NCBI GenBank assembly: GCA_907163345.1
Contig: CAJQUN010000496.1
Location: forward strand, 62,001-126,000
Length of the DNA: 64,000 nucleotides
Source of the DNA: Haberlea rhodopensis
Taxonomy: Eukaryota; Streptophyta; Magnoliopsida; Lamiales; Gesneriaceae
Direction: 5' to 3'
Both the position numbers and the translations under genes were made by a program. Every line of letters starts with the position of its first letter. The stretch's first letter is position 1. The notes under the pieces are model-generated. The model worked only from the letters and a program-made list of their open reading frames with translations, was not told where the DNA came from and searched no databases. Positions 8,902 to 19,578 of the stretch are shown here, in pieces.

Positions 8902-10718
8902 TGTCAGGATCGATTTTGGGGGTGGGTTGTCATTCCACACCCGAGTTCAACCAACTTGAGCTTCAATAGCTCGTGTTTTTGAAATAATTACACCGATGGA
9001 TTATATCGAGTTCTATTACAAAATCGAGCGGAAGACACTTGAAATAACCTGCTCTATAACTGATTAACCATTTGAAAGACATTTTAAAGATATGCAAGTA
9101 AAGTAAATAAACAAGCATTTGTTTATGGAAGTTCGAAGGTGGTGTAATCCTTCTACGTCTCGCCTTCTTCCACCGAATGGAATGATTCCACTAGAAGACT
9201 TTGATTTATACAATCCCGTTGTACAAACACGATCCAGTTGGGAATTTCCCATCCAACTAAACTCCTAGCAACTCAACTATGTATGTTCTTTAATGTCTCA
9301 CATACAAAGACCTCTCAATCGGTTGTGATGAATCATCAACCGTTACAATGACAGTCACTCATCTATTAAGCTCTAAAATACAATGAATAGAGTGAATATA
9401 TATGGCACAAATGATCTCTAACTAGATCTGATATAGCAAGGTAAGTGGTGCCTAAAATCTGGGCTTGCTCTCTTTCAAGCTGTTTTCTTCTTGTAAGTTG
9501 CCCATTTTGAATCCCAAGTGGGTTTGCTTTGATCTTGCTTGGATTGATCCTCAATCCCCTTATTTGAGCTTCCAAGACTTGTATATATAGCCCCAAACAA
9601 TGATTTATATGTTAGACACAAGAATATGCCCGTTGGAAAATGTTCTGCACCATTCCCGAGCTTGCAACAGTCATATTCTGGTCTCTGGGTTCTTTGTATT
9701 TCAGACCAGACTGGGCGGATCAGTATTGTACAGATCGGTCTGGCCGGATCAGCTTGTACAGATTAGTCTGGCCGGATCAGTCTGGGCAGATCAGTCTGGC
9801 CTGATCAGCTTGATACAAAATAGATCGATAAACTTGCTCTTTCGATCTGTTACTTGTAGCTCTTGATTCTTTGATTTCTGGGCAACGTGATCTACATGAA
9901 AGTTGTAGCCAATTCTCTTATATTTCCACGGAATCAAGAATCGCTTGATTTCAAGTTTGTATGAGAGAGTTATGCTCAAAATACGAGGCGATGGTCCTGC
10001 TGTATGTTTGCTGGATGCAAAGCACATGTCGTGACTTGCAGAAGCTTTTTGGCCATCTTAACTTCAGATTCAGTCTTTGACTTTCAACTATGACTTGTAG
10101 ATCTTTGTCTTAGCTTCCAACCCATACTGAATTGTCTCGTTCCGATAAGCGAGCTAAGAGTTATACCCAACAGACTGACAGTCGCTTGCTGTAACAACTC
10201 GATCTTACAGGCGTCACATGGCGTGACTTGCAGAAGCTTTTTGGCCATCTTAACGTGCGATCCAGTCTTTGAATTCCAAAGATGACTTGTAGATCTTTGT
10301 CTTAGATTTCCAACCCATACTGAATCTTCTCATTCTGATAAGCGAGCTAAGAGTTTTGACCAACATACTGACAGTTGCTTGTTGAAACAACTTGCTGTTT
10401 CTTCGTGGTACAACTCGATCTTGCAGGCGTCTTTTCTCCTTGATAACCTTCGGACTAGCCGATCTGTTGTGAAATATGACTTTTAATATTTTGACTTGGC
10501 TGTTCAACCTCTTTGGAATCATGCCATTTTGATATCCGAGCTATGAGATATGATCCAAACAAGCCGCTCTGCCAGGATTTCAGTCTTGGTCCAACTTGAT
10601 ATTTTCAAGCTACTTCTTTGTAATTCATTAAGCTCTTATTTATGAAATATGTTAGCAACACAATAACAAGTTTTGTTAACATCAAAACCAAGATTATTCG
10701 GGTTTCCAAAACCCAACA
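8902..10718 (-). mobile_element. Solo LTR, Sirevirus-like family X (1817 bp)
   Basis: The ends are TGTCAGGATCG and CCAAAACCCAACA. A 5-bp target duplication TTGTC (8897-8901) / TTATC (10719-10723) flanks it, one mismatch. The uninterrupted target survives nearby at 10868-10895. The interior carries the block around 9115-9230 (TGGAAGTTCGAAGGTGGTGTAATCC, then CTAGAAGACTTTGATTTATACAA) shared with the LTRs of the Sirevirus-like copia elements at 29040 and 58889. No internal domain or second LTR, hence solo. Minus orientation is inferred from those LTRs. Confidence 0.85.
9705..9815. repeat. Short GATCAGTCTGGCCG-type tandem repeat in solo LTR
   Basis: About five degenerate units of GATCAG(T/C)(C/T)TGGCCG. 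The sister LTR at 21379-23248 carries a different, longer repeat at the corresponding place. Confidence 0.6.
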
Positions 10719-10723
10719 TTATC

Positions 10724-10990
10724 TTTTTTAAATGGATCTGCTATTTGTTTTGAGAAACTTGAACCCATTACTTTTGACCACAATGCATACAAATTAAATT
10801 AATAATATTTTACACCCCTCCTTAATTTGTAATGCATGTGCGATTTTTGAATTGCTCCATTTTTTCTAAAGATATTGTCTTTTTTTAAATGGATCTGCTA
10901 TTTGATCTTCAGTGTTAACAAATGTTAACTGAAGTTCACCATCATTGACGAGATTTCTGATGAAATGGTGACAAAGCATCTTGCATGAAA
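10724..10990 (-). mobile_element. Copia family A 3' internal tail with partial LTR duplication
   Basis: Resumes the sequence interrupted by the solo LTR (TTTTTTAAATGGATCTGCTATTTG). It then repeats the last ~66 bp of the family A LTR (10748-10813), the polypurine tract and the same ~110-bp tail. A short LTR-plus-tail unit is therefore present twice in direct orientation. Confidence 0.6.
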
Positions 10991-11460
10991 GACGGGGTTT
11001 TTTGTCATAGAAATAACAAACATGTTGTCATATAAAATTTTTGAGGGACTTTCTGGCTCTTGCTGTAATTGTTTAAGAATCATTCATTGCCAAATTGCTT
11101 CACAAGCAGCATCAGTAGCAGCAATATATTCTGCTTCTGCAGATGAAAGTGCAATTGTCTTATGTTTTTTTAGAAGACCAAGAAATTGGTTTTGAACCAA
11201 TACAAAATATATATCTAGACGTGCTTTTCATGTCATCAATTGATCCAGCCCAGTCACTGTCACTATAACAAATTAGGCTATTTTCATTTTCTTTGACATA
11301 TTTGATACCGATATTTTTTGTTCCCTGTAAATACCGTAGTATTCTTTTGGCAGCGGAAAAATGATTTTGACTTGGGTCGTTCATAAATCTTGATATCATG
11401 TTCACTGAATGAACAATATCTGCTCTGGTGTTAGTAAGGTACATTAATGACCCACTAATG
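10990..11460 (-). pseudogene. Copia RNase H/RT C-terminal fragment, family A
   Basis: The open part 11444-11160 has YLTNTRADIVHSVNMISRFM, HFSAAKRILRYLQGTKNIGIKY, YSDSDWAGSIDDMKSTSRYIF and KPISWSSKKT. These are the conserved end of copia reverse transcriptase and the start of RNase H. Remnants continue to about 11000. Its upstream part is cut off at 11460 by a minisatellite. It resembles the fragment at 13410-13875 at nearly every position, so the two are relatives or duplicates. Confidence 0.9.
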
Positions 11461-11472
11461 ACATATTATAGC

Positions 11473-11974
11473 GATGAGTATTATTGAACTGTCATATATT
11501 AACGATGAGTATTATTGGACCGTCATATATCGACGATGAGTATTATTGGACTGCTATTATTATAGCGATGAGTATTATTGGACCGTCATGTATTGACGAT
11601 GAATATTATTGGACCGCTATTATTATAGCGATGAGTATTATTGGAACGTCATATATTGACGATGAGTATTATTGTACCGCTATTATTATAGCGATGAGCA
11701 TTATTGGACCGTCGTGTATTGGCGATGAGTATTATTGGACCGTCATGTATTGACGATGAGTATTATTGGACCGCTATTATTATAACGAAGAGTATTATTG
11801 GACCGTCGTGTATTGTCGATGAGTATTATTGGATCGCTATTATTATAACGATGGGTATTATTGGACTGTCATGTATTGTCGATGAGTATTATTGGACCGT
11901 CATGTATTGACGATGAATATTATTGGACCGTCATGTATTGACGATGAGTATTATTGGACCGCCCTTATACTAGC
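11473..11974. repeat. Minisatellite, 16 units of 31/32 bp in two alternating types
   Basis: Every unit starts GATGAGTATTATTGGACC. Type 1 (31 bp) ends CGTCATGTATTGAC and type 2 (32 bp) ends CGCTATTATTATAGC; in both, the end pairs with the next unit's start as a small palindrome (CGTCA/TGACG or CGCTA/TAGCG). Units 2-12 largely alternate type 1 and type 2, giving a ~63-bp higher-order unit. The repetitive reading frames across it reflect the repeat only. Confidence 0.95.
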
Positions 11975-12245
11975 AAGGAGTATATCAGTAGGTGTATTGA
12001 TATAGAATAATATTCTGTGGAATATTATGTTGAGAACAGGAGAAATTTAAAGGATCAAGTGTGGATCCACCATGTACAGGAAATGTTATTACATCTTATT
12101 GTTGTATGTATGTAATTCTATTCGTTGTGATTATGAACATTATAGATATGCCCGTAGTGGCGATGAGGTTTTGTGTGCCAATAGTGGCGATGTGATTAAT
12201 TATGCCGCGGTGTGAGTAGCGATGAGATTTTTAAATGGAATGATG

Positions 12246-12246
<1 letters not shown>
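11975..12246. other. Non-coding spacer with GTGGCGATGAG motifs
   Basis: Three loose repeats of AGTGGCGATGAG/TGTG (about 12155-12222) echo the GCGATGAG phrase of the minisatellite, suggesting that the array grew from sequence of this element. No gene recognised. Confidence 0.45.

Positions 12247-12320
<74 letters not shown>
12247..12320. repeat. (TA)n microsatellite, ~74 bp
   Basis: Uninterrupted TA dinucleotides directly abutting the truncated left LTR of the TRIM. Confidence 0.95.
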
Positions 12321-12321
<1 letters not shown>

Positions 12322-12910
12322 CAACTTGTGTTAACCATTTTCGAAGAGCGAGGACAGATACAAAGTAGTTGCTATAGGAGCCCATTTTGCAGCCGCGCTT
12401 GCCGGGCCCGGGGCATGACAGAATGGTATCAAAGCAGTCACCAGCAGGCAACACCGGGGAGATAAGTGATATGCGGGCAAAGTACTACGTGCGTGAGAGC
12501 CACATCTTGAGCCTGAAGGGGCAAAGTGCTACACGACGGGGGCTACAACTTGAACTTGCGGGGCAAAGTGCCACGTGCATGGGAGCCACATCTTGAACCT
12601 GCGGGGCAAAGTGCTACCTGACGGGAGCCACCTCTTGAACCTGTAGGAGCCACATCTAGATTCCCGATGCCGGTGGATCGACGAGTTAGGTCGCGAAGAG
12701 TACGTCGCTTTCTAAAGGAGGGGTGATTGTAATACCCTTATCCCACATTGATTGTGGATGAAAATTTAAAGTGGTTTATAAAGGCTTACAATGGACTATT
12801 ATAGCAACTTAGGTTAACCATTTTCGTAGTGCGATGACGGATACAAAGTAGTTGCTATAGGAGCTCATTGTGCAGTCGCGCTTGCGCGGGCCTGACCCCA
12901 GGGCGTGACA
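12321..12910 (+). mobile_element. TRIM retroelement with truncated left LTR
   Basis: The right LTR is 12728-12910 (TGTAATACCC...GGCGTGACA). The left LTR keeps only its last 100 bp (12321-12420); the missing 5' part is replaced by the TA run. A primer-binding site TGGTATCAAAGCAG follows at 12424, resembling the tRNA-iMet type, and a polypurine tract AAAGGAGGGGTGAT ends at 12727. The interior is only ~307 bp, encodes nothing and is mostly a 43-bp repeat, all typical of TRIMs. Confidence 0.85.
12476..12660. repeat. ~43-bp tandem repeat inside TRIM (about 4 units)
   Basis: Units begin GGGGCAAAGTGCTAC and end GAGCCACATCTTGAACCTG. The last unit is partial. Open frames over it are incidental. Confidence 0.85.
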
Positions 12911-13223
12911 TAATATTTGATGATTGAATTTGGAACTGGAATTATAATTGTAGTAGGAAATGAGTTGGAGCAAGCTACTAAGAACTAATAAATGAATGAT
13001 TTACGAGCAAATTGTAGAACTTGAAGTTGTAAGAATCCTCACTACTTTTTCATACTTCATCACTGCCTTATATAGGCTAATATTATGAATACACATCAGA
13101 AAAATTTAAACAAAGTTCAACCAAGCATGCTTTACTTTTAATAAAGCATGCTACAAGTTTGAAAAACTTGAACCCATTACTTTTGACCACAATGCATACA
13201 AATTAAATTAATAATATTTTACA
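12911..13223 (-). mobile_element. Partial copia LTR, copy B (3' LTR)
   Basis: Matches 8523-8838 closely but lacks the first dozen bases, where it meets the TRIM. It ends TTTTACA and is followed by the same polypurine tract and tail as the other copies. In minus orientation this is the 3' LTR of the copia element whose pol lies at 13410-13875 and 24573-25725. Confidence 0.75.
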
Positions 13224-13409
13224 CCCCTCTTAATTTGTAATGCATGTGCGATTTTTGAATTGCTCCTTTTTTCTGAAGATATTGGCTTTTTTAAATGGAT
13301 CTGCTATTTGCTCTTCAGTGTTACCAATTGTTAACTGAAGTTCACCATCATTGACGAGATTTCTGATGAAATGGTGACGAAGTATATTGCATGAAAGACG
13401 GGTTTTTTG

Positions 13410-13875
13410 TCATAGAAATAACAAACATGTCACAGAAAATTTTTTAGGGACTTTCTGGCTCTTGCTGTAATTTTTTAAGAATTCTTCGTTGCCAAATTGC
13501 TTCACAAGCAGCATCAATAGCATCAATATATTCTGCTTCTGCAAATGAAAGTGCAACTCTCTTCTGTTTTTACAAGACCAAGAAATTGGTTTTGAACCAA
13601 TACAAAATATATATCCAGACGTGCTTTTCATGTCATCAATTGATCCAGTCCAGTCACTGTCAGTATAACCAATTATGTTATTTTCATTTTCTTTGACATA
13701 TTTGATACCGCTCTTTTTTGGTCCCTGTAAATACCGTAGTATTCCTTTGGCAGCGGAAAAATGATTTTGACTTGGGTCGTTCAAAAATCTTGATATCATG
13801 TTCACTGAATGAACAATAGCTGGTCTGGTGTTAGTGAGGTACATTAATGAACCCACTAAACTTCGATAAAATGTT
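13410..13875 (-). pseudogene. Copia RT end/RNase H fragment, copy B
   Basis: RSLVGSLMYLTNTRP at 13870-13825, HFSAAKGILRYLQGPKKSG, TDSDWTGSIDDMKSTSGYIF and KPISWS are clear copia motifs. A frame change follows at the Ala-rich RNase H segment that is spelled normally in the related copy. It stops abruptly at about 13875 where LINE sequence begins. The missing reverse-transcriptase part resumes at 24573, 10.7 kb away, after the nested insertions. Confidence 0.9.
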
Positions 13876-13879
13876 GTGT

Positions 13880-14822
13880 TTGCCTTTTTTGCTCCATCAT
13901 TCTACTGTAATTTTACTTCGGAAGCTATCTATTTACTTCGTCAGCTTGTCGAGCGTTATCGTGAGAGGAGTAAAGATCTGCGTATGATCTTTATAGATTT
14001 GGAGAAGGCCTACGATAAAGTCTCAAGGGAGATATTATGGTGGACTTTGACGAAGAAAAGAGTTCACATCAAGTATGTCAATATCATCAAGGACATGTAC
14101 GACGAAGTAGCTCCAATGTGAGAACATGCAGTGGGGTGACAAGTGAGTTCTCTACCACTATTGGATTGCACCAAGGCTCTACGTTGAGTCCTTTCTTGTT
14201 CGCCCTAGTGATGGATGAGAAAACAAAAGACATACAGACTGATTTACCTTGGACCATGCTTTTCACTGATGATGTTGTGTTAATCGGCGAGACAATGACA
14301 GAGGTAAATTGGAGTTATGCAGAGAGACTTGGAATCAAAGGGTTTCGGATTAAGTAGGTCTAAAACGAAATAAATGGTGCAAATTTAGTGGTGGTCCCTT
14401 TCGGGATTCCGATGTTGTAGCACTCGGTCGTCAAGAGGTATCTATGAGCAGCAAGTTTCGTTACCTAAGTTATATTGTGCAACAGGATGGAGAGATTGAC
14501 ATTGACGTTAACTACAGGATCCTGGCGGGCTGGTTGAAATGGAGGAACGCCACCGGAGTTCTATGTGATCGTAATATCCCGCTGAAATTGAAGGGAAAGT
14601 TTTATAGAACCGCCATCAGACCTGTGATTTTGTATGTGACAGAATGCTAGGCACCCAAGAGGAATCACATCCAAAATATCAGTGTAGCATAGATGTGTAC
14701 GCTTCGTTGAATGTGCGATAAGACCAGAAGAGATAAATAAGGAACGTCGACATTCGAGTTGAAGTAGGTGTAACTTGTATAGAAGAGAAGATGCAAGAAA
14801 TTCACTTACGTTGGTTGGTCAT
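13880..14822 (+). pseudogene. LINE-type reverse transcriptase pseudogene, 5' part
   Basis: The RT block EAIYLLRQLVERYRE, MIFIDLEKAYDKVSREILWW and HIKYVNIIKDMYD (13920-14110) comes first. After a frame change come FSTTIGLHQGSTLSPFLFALVMD and MLFTDDVVLIGE (about 14145-14300), the catalytic DD being F-T-D-D. KFRYLSYIVQQDGEID, LAGWLKWRNATGVLCDRNIPLKLKGKFYRTAIRP and LYVTEC follow (14455-14650). It then degenerates to RWLV at 14822. This order is that of plant non-LTR RT-like proteins. At least three frame changes and stops. It continues after the gypsy LTR at 24470. Confidence 0.85.
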
Positions 14823-15518
14823 TTAAGGACCCCAAGCCCTTAACCCATTATTTGTGTATTAAATCATGCATTCAGTGTATACAATCATATACCAGGGGAA
14901 ATAGATTACATGCAATCATGGCATCACATACCATCTATAAAAATTTCTTGCATTTTCCATTCAATTTATCGGTTTTCCCCCAACCAAGTCCACGTATACA
15001 GCATGCGTCCTTATAATACACTAACATGTCCTCAATTCATTTAGCAATTCCTAAATAATTGCATGCAACACATAAATGAAAAGAGAAAGTCCCTTGCCTT
15101 CTTTAAACAACCCATATACACATAATAGTGCTCACATGCGAGCATCAAATAAGTGTGTATATCTAATGTATAAAATACGGTGCTCAATACCGTCACTGGT
15201 ACTTCGATCCTTGGAAGCACCTCCATTCCATAGCTCGAGCTCAACTCCAAGCCATCGATGTACCAAATCACCAGCCCCAACAGAGACAGTCCCCACACGG
15301 GGTGAGCATACCAATACCACCAAACCGATAATCACAATAATACAATTCATAATTTACTAAATGTAAATGCTATGAAATATAAAAGATGCTCCCTGGATGG
15401 TATCATCCTCATCCGGGATTCCCTGTACTGTCCCTGTTCTCAAAACAACCAAAACCATCAAATTCCCAATAGTCAGTTAATCGTTACACTGATTAACAAA
15501 CCCGTTTGCCACGTACCG
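14823..15518 (-). mobile_element. Gypsy solo LTR (family Z copy 1), segment 1 of 3
   Basis: It starts with a damaged end (TTTAAGGACCCC versus TGTAAGGACCCCC in copy 2 at 25726) and runs parallel to 25726-26515. It is interrupted at 15518 by the LARD. With segments 20954-21378 and 23249-24469 it rebuilds a single LTR of ~2.3 kb flanked by GGTCA/TGTCA, the target duplication in the LINE. Confidence 0.8.
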
Positions 15519-16872
15519 TGATCGCTATTATTTTAAACAGTATTTTCGAGTGTAGCGATTCTATATCGCAAGTGCACGGTGTCAAGTTTTAGTATAATGA
15601 TATGAAAAGTACGGATTGTCGAACCCACATGGACTAACAAGCAAGTACCAAATAAGACATCTTTTAACTATATTTAACTTACAATAATTAATTAATAATT
15701 AAACTAAACTAAATTAAACTACTATAATCCAACCAAAATAATCGACGATCACGAGAAAAATCCACAAGAAAGAATTATCAAGACTATGATTCACCTAACC
15801 CAACTCTTACAATTCTTTTCTCCATACATCTCTAAGGTGACGGGTATTCCAAATTTATTCAATATACTCTCTTGAGCTATATTAAATCTAACATCAAATT
15901 GCAACGAGTAACTCTCGTTCACTTAATTAACAATTTAATATTGAATGCGCTTTATGAAAACCACTAACTTTAGATTAAATAACCCAAAGCTATCACTCGT
16001 ATGCGATTTTATCTCTCGATCTAATCTTTAACACATGGCATGAATTATTATATCGTATTATAATTTTATCTCTCGATCTCAATTACAATAAAATATCATT
16101 CAAAGGGGATCAATCCTTCAAAAGCATGAAGAACAATAAAACATGCACATAGAAGATATATGAAAGCAATCTCAAAATCAATAGGAAAAACTATGTTATT
16201 GATATTTCTCAATCATCAAAAACACAACAAATCCAATTATTCATTTAAAACAATAATAGAAAAGTAAAAGAAAACTCCCAAGTCGACTCCTTCGTTGATT
16301 CTCGATCCTTCCTCGCTTCTTTCTTGATCGTGCTCCTCGATTCTCTTGTTGGCTTGTTCCAATTCCTAGGATGAAGTGGTGATGGTGGATGATGGTGATA
16401 TGGATTATGGAGGAGTGGAGGCTATTCCCTAGGTTAAAGTCTGATATATCTTGTGATTTTCGTGTTTAATATATATAGGTAAAGGAATTATGGACTTTCT
16501 TGTTGGACCCAAACTCTATAAGGAATTTATTTTTCAGCAAACTCTTCCTGCCGATTAATCGAGCAGACAGCTCGATCGATCGCCAATTTTCTGCCCAAGC
16601 CGATCGATCGAGAATTGTGTCTCGATCGATCGAGCTTGATGTATTTATTTCTTTTTATTTGCTTTTGTTATTTTCTTCCTTTCCCGGCTTTGACGCGTTC
16701 GCTCGGTTCGGTCCTTTTTCATCATTTTGGCTCATTTCCTCTACTTTTATGCATTTCAACATTGATTCCTGAAATATAGAAATATATACCAAAAAGCGTA
16801 AAATAATCCAAGAATCAACACGAAAACCATAAGAAAATCGCATCTAAATAAGTGTAAAAACGACACTTATCA
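15519..16872 (-). repeat. LARD 3' LTR (left copy)
   Basis: 1354 bp, TG...CA. The 3' LTR in minus orientation. It holds a cluster of CGATCGATCG palindromes around 16560-16640. Confidence 0.92.
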
Positions 16873-16886
16873 ACTCCCCCAAACTT
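16873..16886 (-). promoter_or_regulatory. LARD polypurine tract
   Basis: Plus-strand ACTCCCCCAAACTT immediately inside the left LTR reads AAGTTTGGGGGAGT on the element strand, the expected plus-strand primer site. Confidence 0.85.
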
Positions 16887-18340
16887 ATCACTTAATCGTC
16901 CTCGATTAAGTATTAAAATCACAAGGTAGAGTTCATTCTCGATACTTTGAAACAATTATTTCATGACTTGCTTTATTCTTAGAAATCTCGTACATATATA
17001 CAAAAGTTAAACAAGACATGTTTTCTCCTAAATCAAGCAACACATCTCAAAATCGGAACGTGTGTGTATGCTATTGTCAATCTTATGTTTCATGCACATA
17101 TTCAAGATCAAATCATGTTAATCAACTCAAAGTCGAGATTATCATCAAGCATCACATAGGTCTATTTTCAAACAACTTCTCCACTAATGATAGTTACTCC
17201 CTAGACTTGGATCAAAAGGACTTTTTAAGCTTGTAATGTAAGGCCTTTGCTGTTGGCTTCAAAGAAAGATAGGATATCACAAAGAAGAGAGTATAAGCAT
17301 GCAATGTTCATATTTGTAGCACAAAATTGAGCTTCTCTTCTTTTTCTTTTATAGCCGTGGCCACCTTGGGTCTTATTTAGTCATTTTTTCCTCAAGGCTT
17401 TATATCTATCTTTTTCTTTTCTCATTCATCATTTTTTTTTCAACAATAGCTCATCAAAATATAGCAAATTATATGCATCTAATGAGAACCATTATACTCC
17501 CTTTCGGTAAAGATAATTCTTTCAATTTAGGCTCATAAATGTGGGTATAATGAGTTTGCCAAAGAATGTTGAATGGGGGCTAATAGTATGTTAAACATAC
17601 TCAATTCTTTCTCAATTAGGCTCAAATTGGGATACTAGAGATTGATATATACATGGTAAGCTTGAAAGGCTCAAACGGTCCAAAGATCGCCTAGATCATT
17701 TCGAAGTCAAGTTTGTAACTATAAAATTTCACCTCAAAGTGTCATCATCAAATAGGTTCTAGGATAACTCTAAGACGCTCAAGACAAATCATCAAGTTCA
17801 CAACAATTATCACTATTCAACATGCAATCCACAAGATCATGACTCATTGTGCTCAATATATTCCTCATTCTTGACATGCTAACTCAAATTAGGATATTCA
17901 TGTACAAGTCCAATAATCATCAAAAATCAAGTTCATATGCATATTGAGATCAAAATCCTCATTGAATAGTCACTACTATAATTCATTCTTTTTCTCAAGT
18001 TTGTACTCATAAAAAAAAAAAAATAGCTCATAATAATAGGATGATTCAAGTGTCAATTAAGCACACAACATGTGGATAAAACAAGTAAAACATGCAAGCC
18101 ACTCCCCCAAACTTAAATGAAACATTGTCCTCAATGTTTAAAAGAATCAAAAGGGAAAAAGTAAACTCCTCTGATCAATACGCTTGCATGAGGGTTGAGG
18201 AAGATTTGCTTTTGAAAGCTCCACTGCTGTAGGGATTCATCGCTCCAACTAAGTACCTAGCAAGAGAAGAATGCAAATAAAATAATCGACTCGGGAGATA
18301 GTCAAAACTAAACACAAAAACTGAAAATCAAATAACAAAA
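16887..18340 (-). other. LARD non-coding internal region
   Basis: About 1.45 kb without a believable reading frame. A second ACTCCCCCAAACTTAAATGAA phrase at 18101 resembles the polypurine tract, so an inactive duplicate priming site may be present. Confidence 0.6.
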
Positions 18341-18739
18341 CTAAATAGCAAAAGGATATGCTTGGGTTGCCTCCCAAGAAGCACTGATTTCTAGTCTTCG
18401 GCTTGACCATCTGAAGCAACCATCAAATAGCGGCGGCCGCCCATAGTAAGTATCATATGATACCACTAATGGGTCTTTATTCAGTATGCCCTCAAGCTTG
18501 GCAAGATTATAACAGTGTAAGCTCGTCGCTCCAACAACAACATGGGAGAATGATTCTTGACTTGGCTTCATATCTTGGAGGATGTAGTGCGGTGAAGTTG
18601 GGATCGATAGAAAATACGGATCCACGTATGACATAGAACATGTCTCCATCGATGGACTCAAATCGGAATCTTCGCAAGTCTCTTCCTTCTCCAACATCAC
18701 ACTCGACTCATCTTCACATGGGAACTCCTCGGATGACAT
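18341..18739 (-). CDS. LARD ORF2, unknown protein (132 aa)
   Basis: An acidic N-terminal half (SSEEFPCEDESSVMLEKEE) leads to a hydrophilic middle and a C-terminus GCFRWSSRRLEISASWEATQ. No recognised domain. It lies 45 bp downstream of the gag-like ORF in the same orientation. Residues around CRWSSRRLEISAS resemble the tail found after gag in other plant LARD-like elements, but that is an impression. It may be a separate product or the displaced end of a longer gag. Confidence 0.5.
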   Translation of the reverse strand: MSSEEFPCEDESSVMLEKEETCEDSDLSPSMETCSMSYVDPYFLSIPTSPHYILQDMKPSQESFSHVVVGATSLHCYNLAKLEGILNKDPLVVSYDTYYGRPPLFDGCFRWSSRRLEISASWEATQAYPFAI

Positions 18740-18784
18740 CTCTGAAGTAGGCTCATTCTCTTGAGGCTCAAGTTCCCTTGACTT

Positions 18785-19435
18785 TTACACATGAGTAGGA
18801 TCACTCCCCCAAACTTGGTTGATTGAGTGATCATCATTATATAACCAAACTCGGTTCTTCGCCTCTTGATTTGTAGCCCTCATCTCTTCCTCTTGGCAGC
18901 TAGTTGAAATTGTTTCCATGAGGACCGCCATTTGCTGCTCCAGGTGACGCATAGAGTTGGTTTGGCACTCCAAACTGTTCTCAGTTGATGCCATGAACCT
19001 TACTAAGGTATCCTCTAACTGAGTCGTGACGTTTGCAGAACTATCTCTCCTCTCTTCGTGATGTTCAAATGGTTGTGGCGTATCAATAGGGTAGTGAGGC
19101 TCCGGTGGGTATTGGTGACTCCAACCTTGTAGTGAAGGATCACAATGCCAGTGATGAACGAAGTCCGCCATATCATTGAACAGGTGCACCACACTGTCCT
19201 CATCTCTATCAACCAGGGAACTCCCAGTCACTAGTGCTCCACTCAATACCCATTCTCGTGTATGTGCATCCAGCCCTTTGAAGAAATATTGCATGAGAGT
19301 ATAGTTCGAAAAGTTGTGATACCGGAATGTGTTGGCCAATTCATTGAATCTCTCCCAAACAGCGTAGAATGGCTCGGAACGTTGTTGGGCAAAGCTTGTG
19401 AAGTCTTGTTGATGTAGCATCTCCAAGTACCTCAC
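18785..19435 (-). CDS. LARD gag-like protein (216 aa)
   Basis: Residues 1-95 match the Ty3/gypsy gag family (Retrotrans_gag): FTSFAQQRSEPFYAVWERFN, then NYTLMQYFFKGLDAHTREWV and an acidic VVHLFNDMADF. The remainder is a low-complexity middle and a helical, Gln/Met-rich end (LECQTNSMRHLEQQMAVLME). No CCHC knuckle. Gag packages element RNA into virus-like particles; for a non-autonomous element, enzymes must come from elsewhere. The start chosen is the first Met; N-terminal sequence of the usual gag appears missing, so this may be the C-terminal part of a longer ancestral gag. Confidence 0.7.
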   Translation of the reverse strand: MRYLEMLHQQDFTSFAQQRSEPFYAVWERFNELANTFRYHNFSNYTLMQYFFKGLDAHTREWVLSGALVTGSSLVDRDEDSVVHLFNDMADFVHHWHCDPSLQGWSHQYPPEPHYPIDTPQPFEHHEERRDSSANVTTQLEDTLVRFMASTENSLECQTNSMRHLEQQMAVLMETISTSCQEEEMRATNQEAKNRVWLYNDDHSINQVWGSDPTHV

Positions 19436-19554
19436 AAGACAAACAAAACAAAAACAAAATAAATGTATTTTTTTTTTTCAAAAATTTAGAAAACAAAACA
19501 AAAACAATGGTTAAATTGCAGTCAAAGAACCTAGTATGATATTACCAAGGTTAG

Positions 19555-19572
19555 TCCCCGGCAACGTCCCAA
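19555..19572 (-). promoter_or_regulatory. LARD primer-binding site, tRNA-Asp type
   Basis: TCCCCGGCAACG on the plus strand equals the tRNA-Asp 3' region, but the following six bases (TCCCAA) have diverged from the GCGCCA end. The older copy at 4797-4814 has a better match. It is 7 bp from the LTR end. Confidence 0.7.
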
Positions 19573-19578
19573 AAAACT

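Noticed and set aside
11484..11910. Repetitive protein with a SIIGPSCIDDEYYWT-like repeat
   Set aside because: The reading frame is produced by the 31/32-bp DNA minisatellite; unit length changes shift the frame and no start context or homologue supports it.
18101..18121. Second polypurine tract as a true internal LTR boundary in the LARD
   Set aside because: No TG-start LTR sequence follows it and the LTR pair with TACCG duplication already defines the element.
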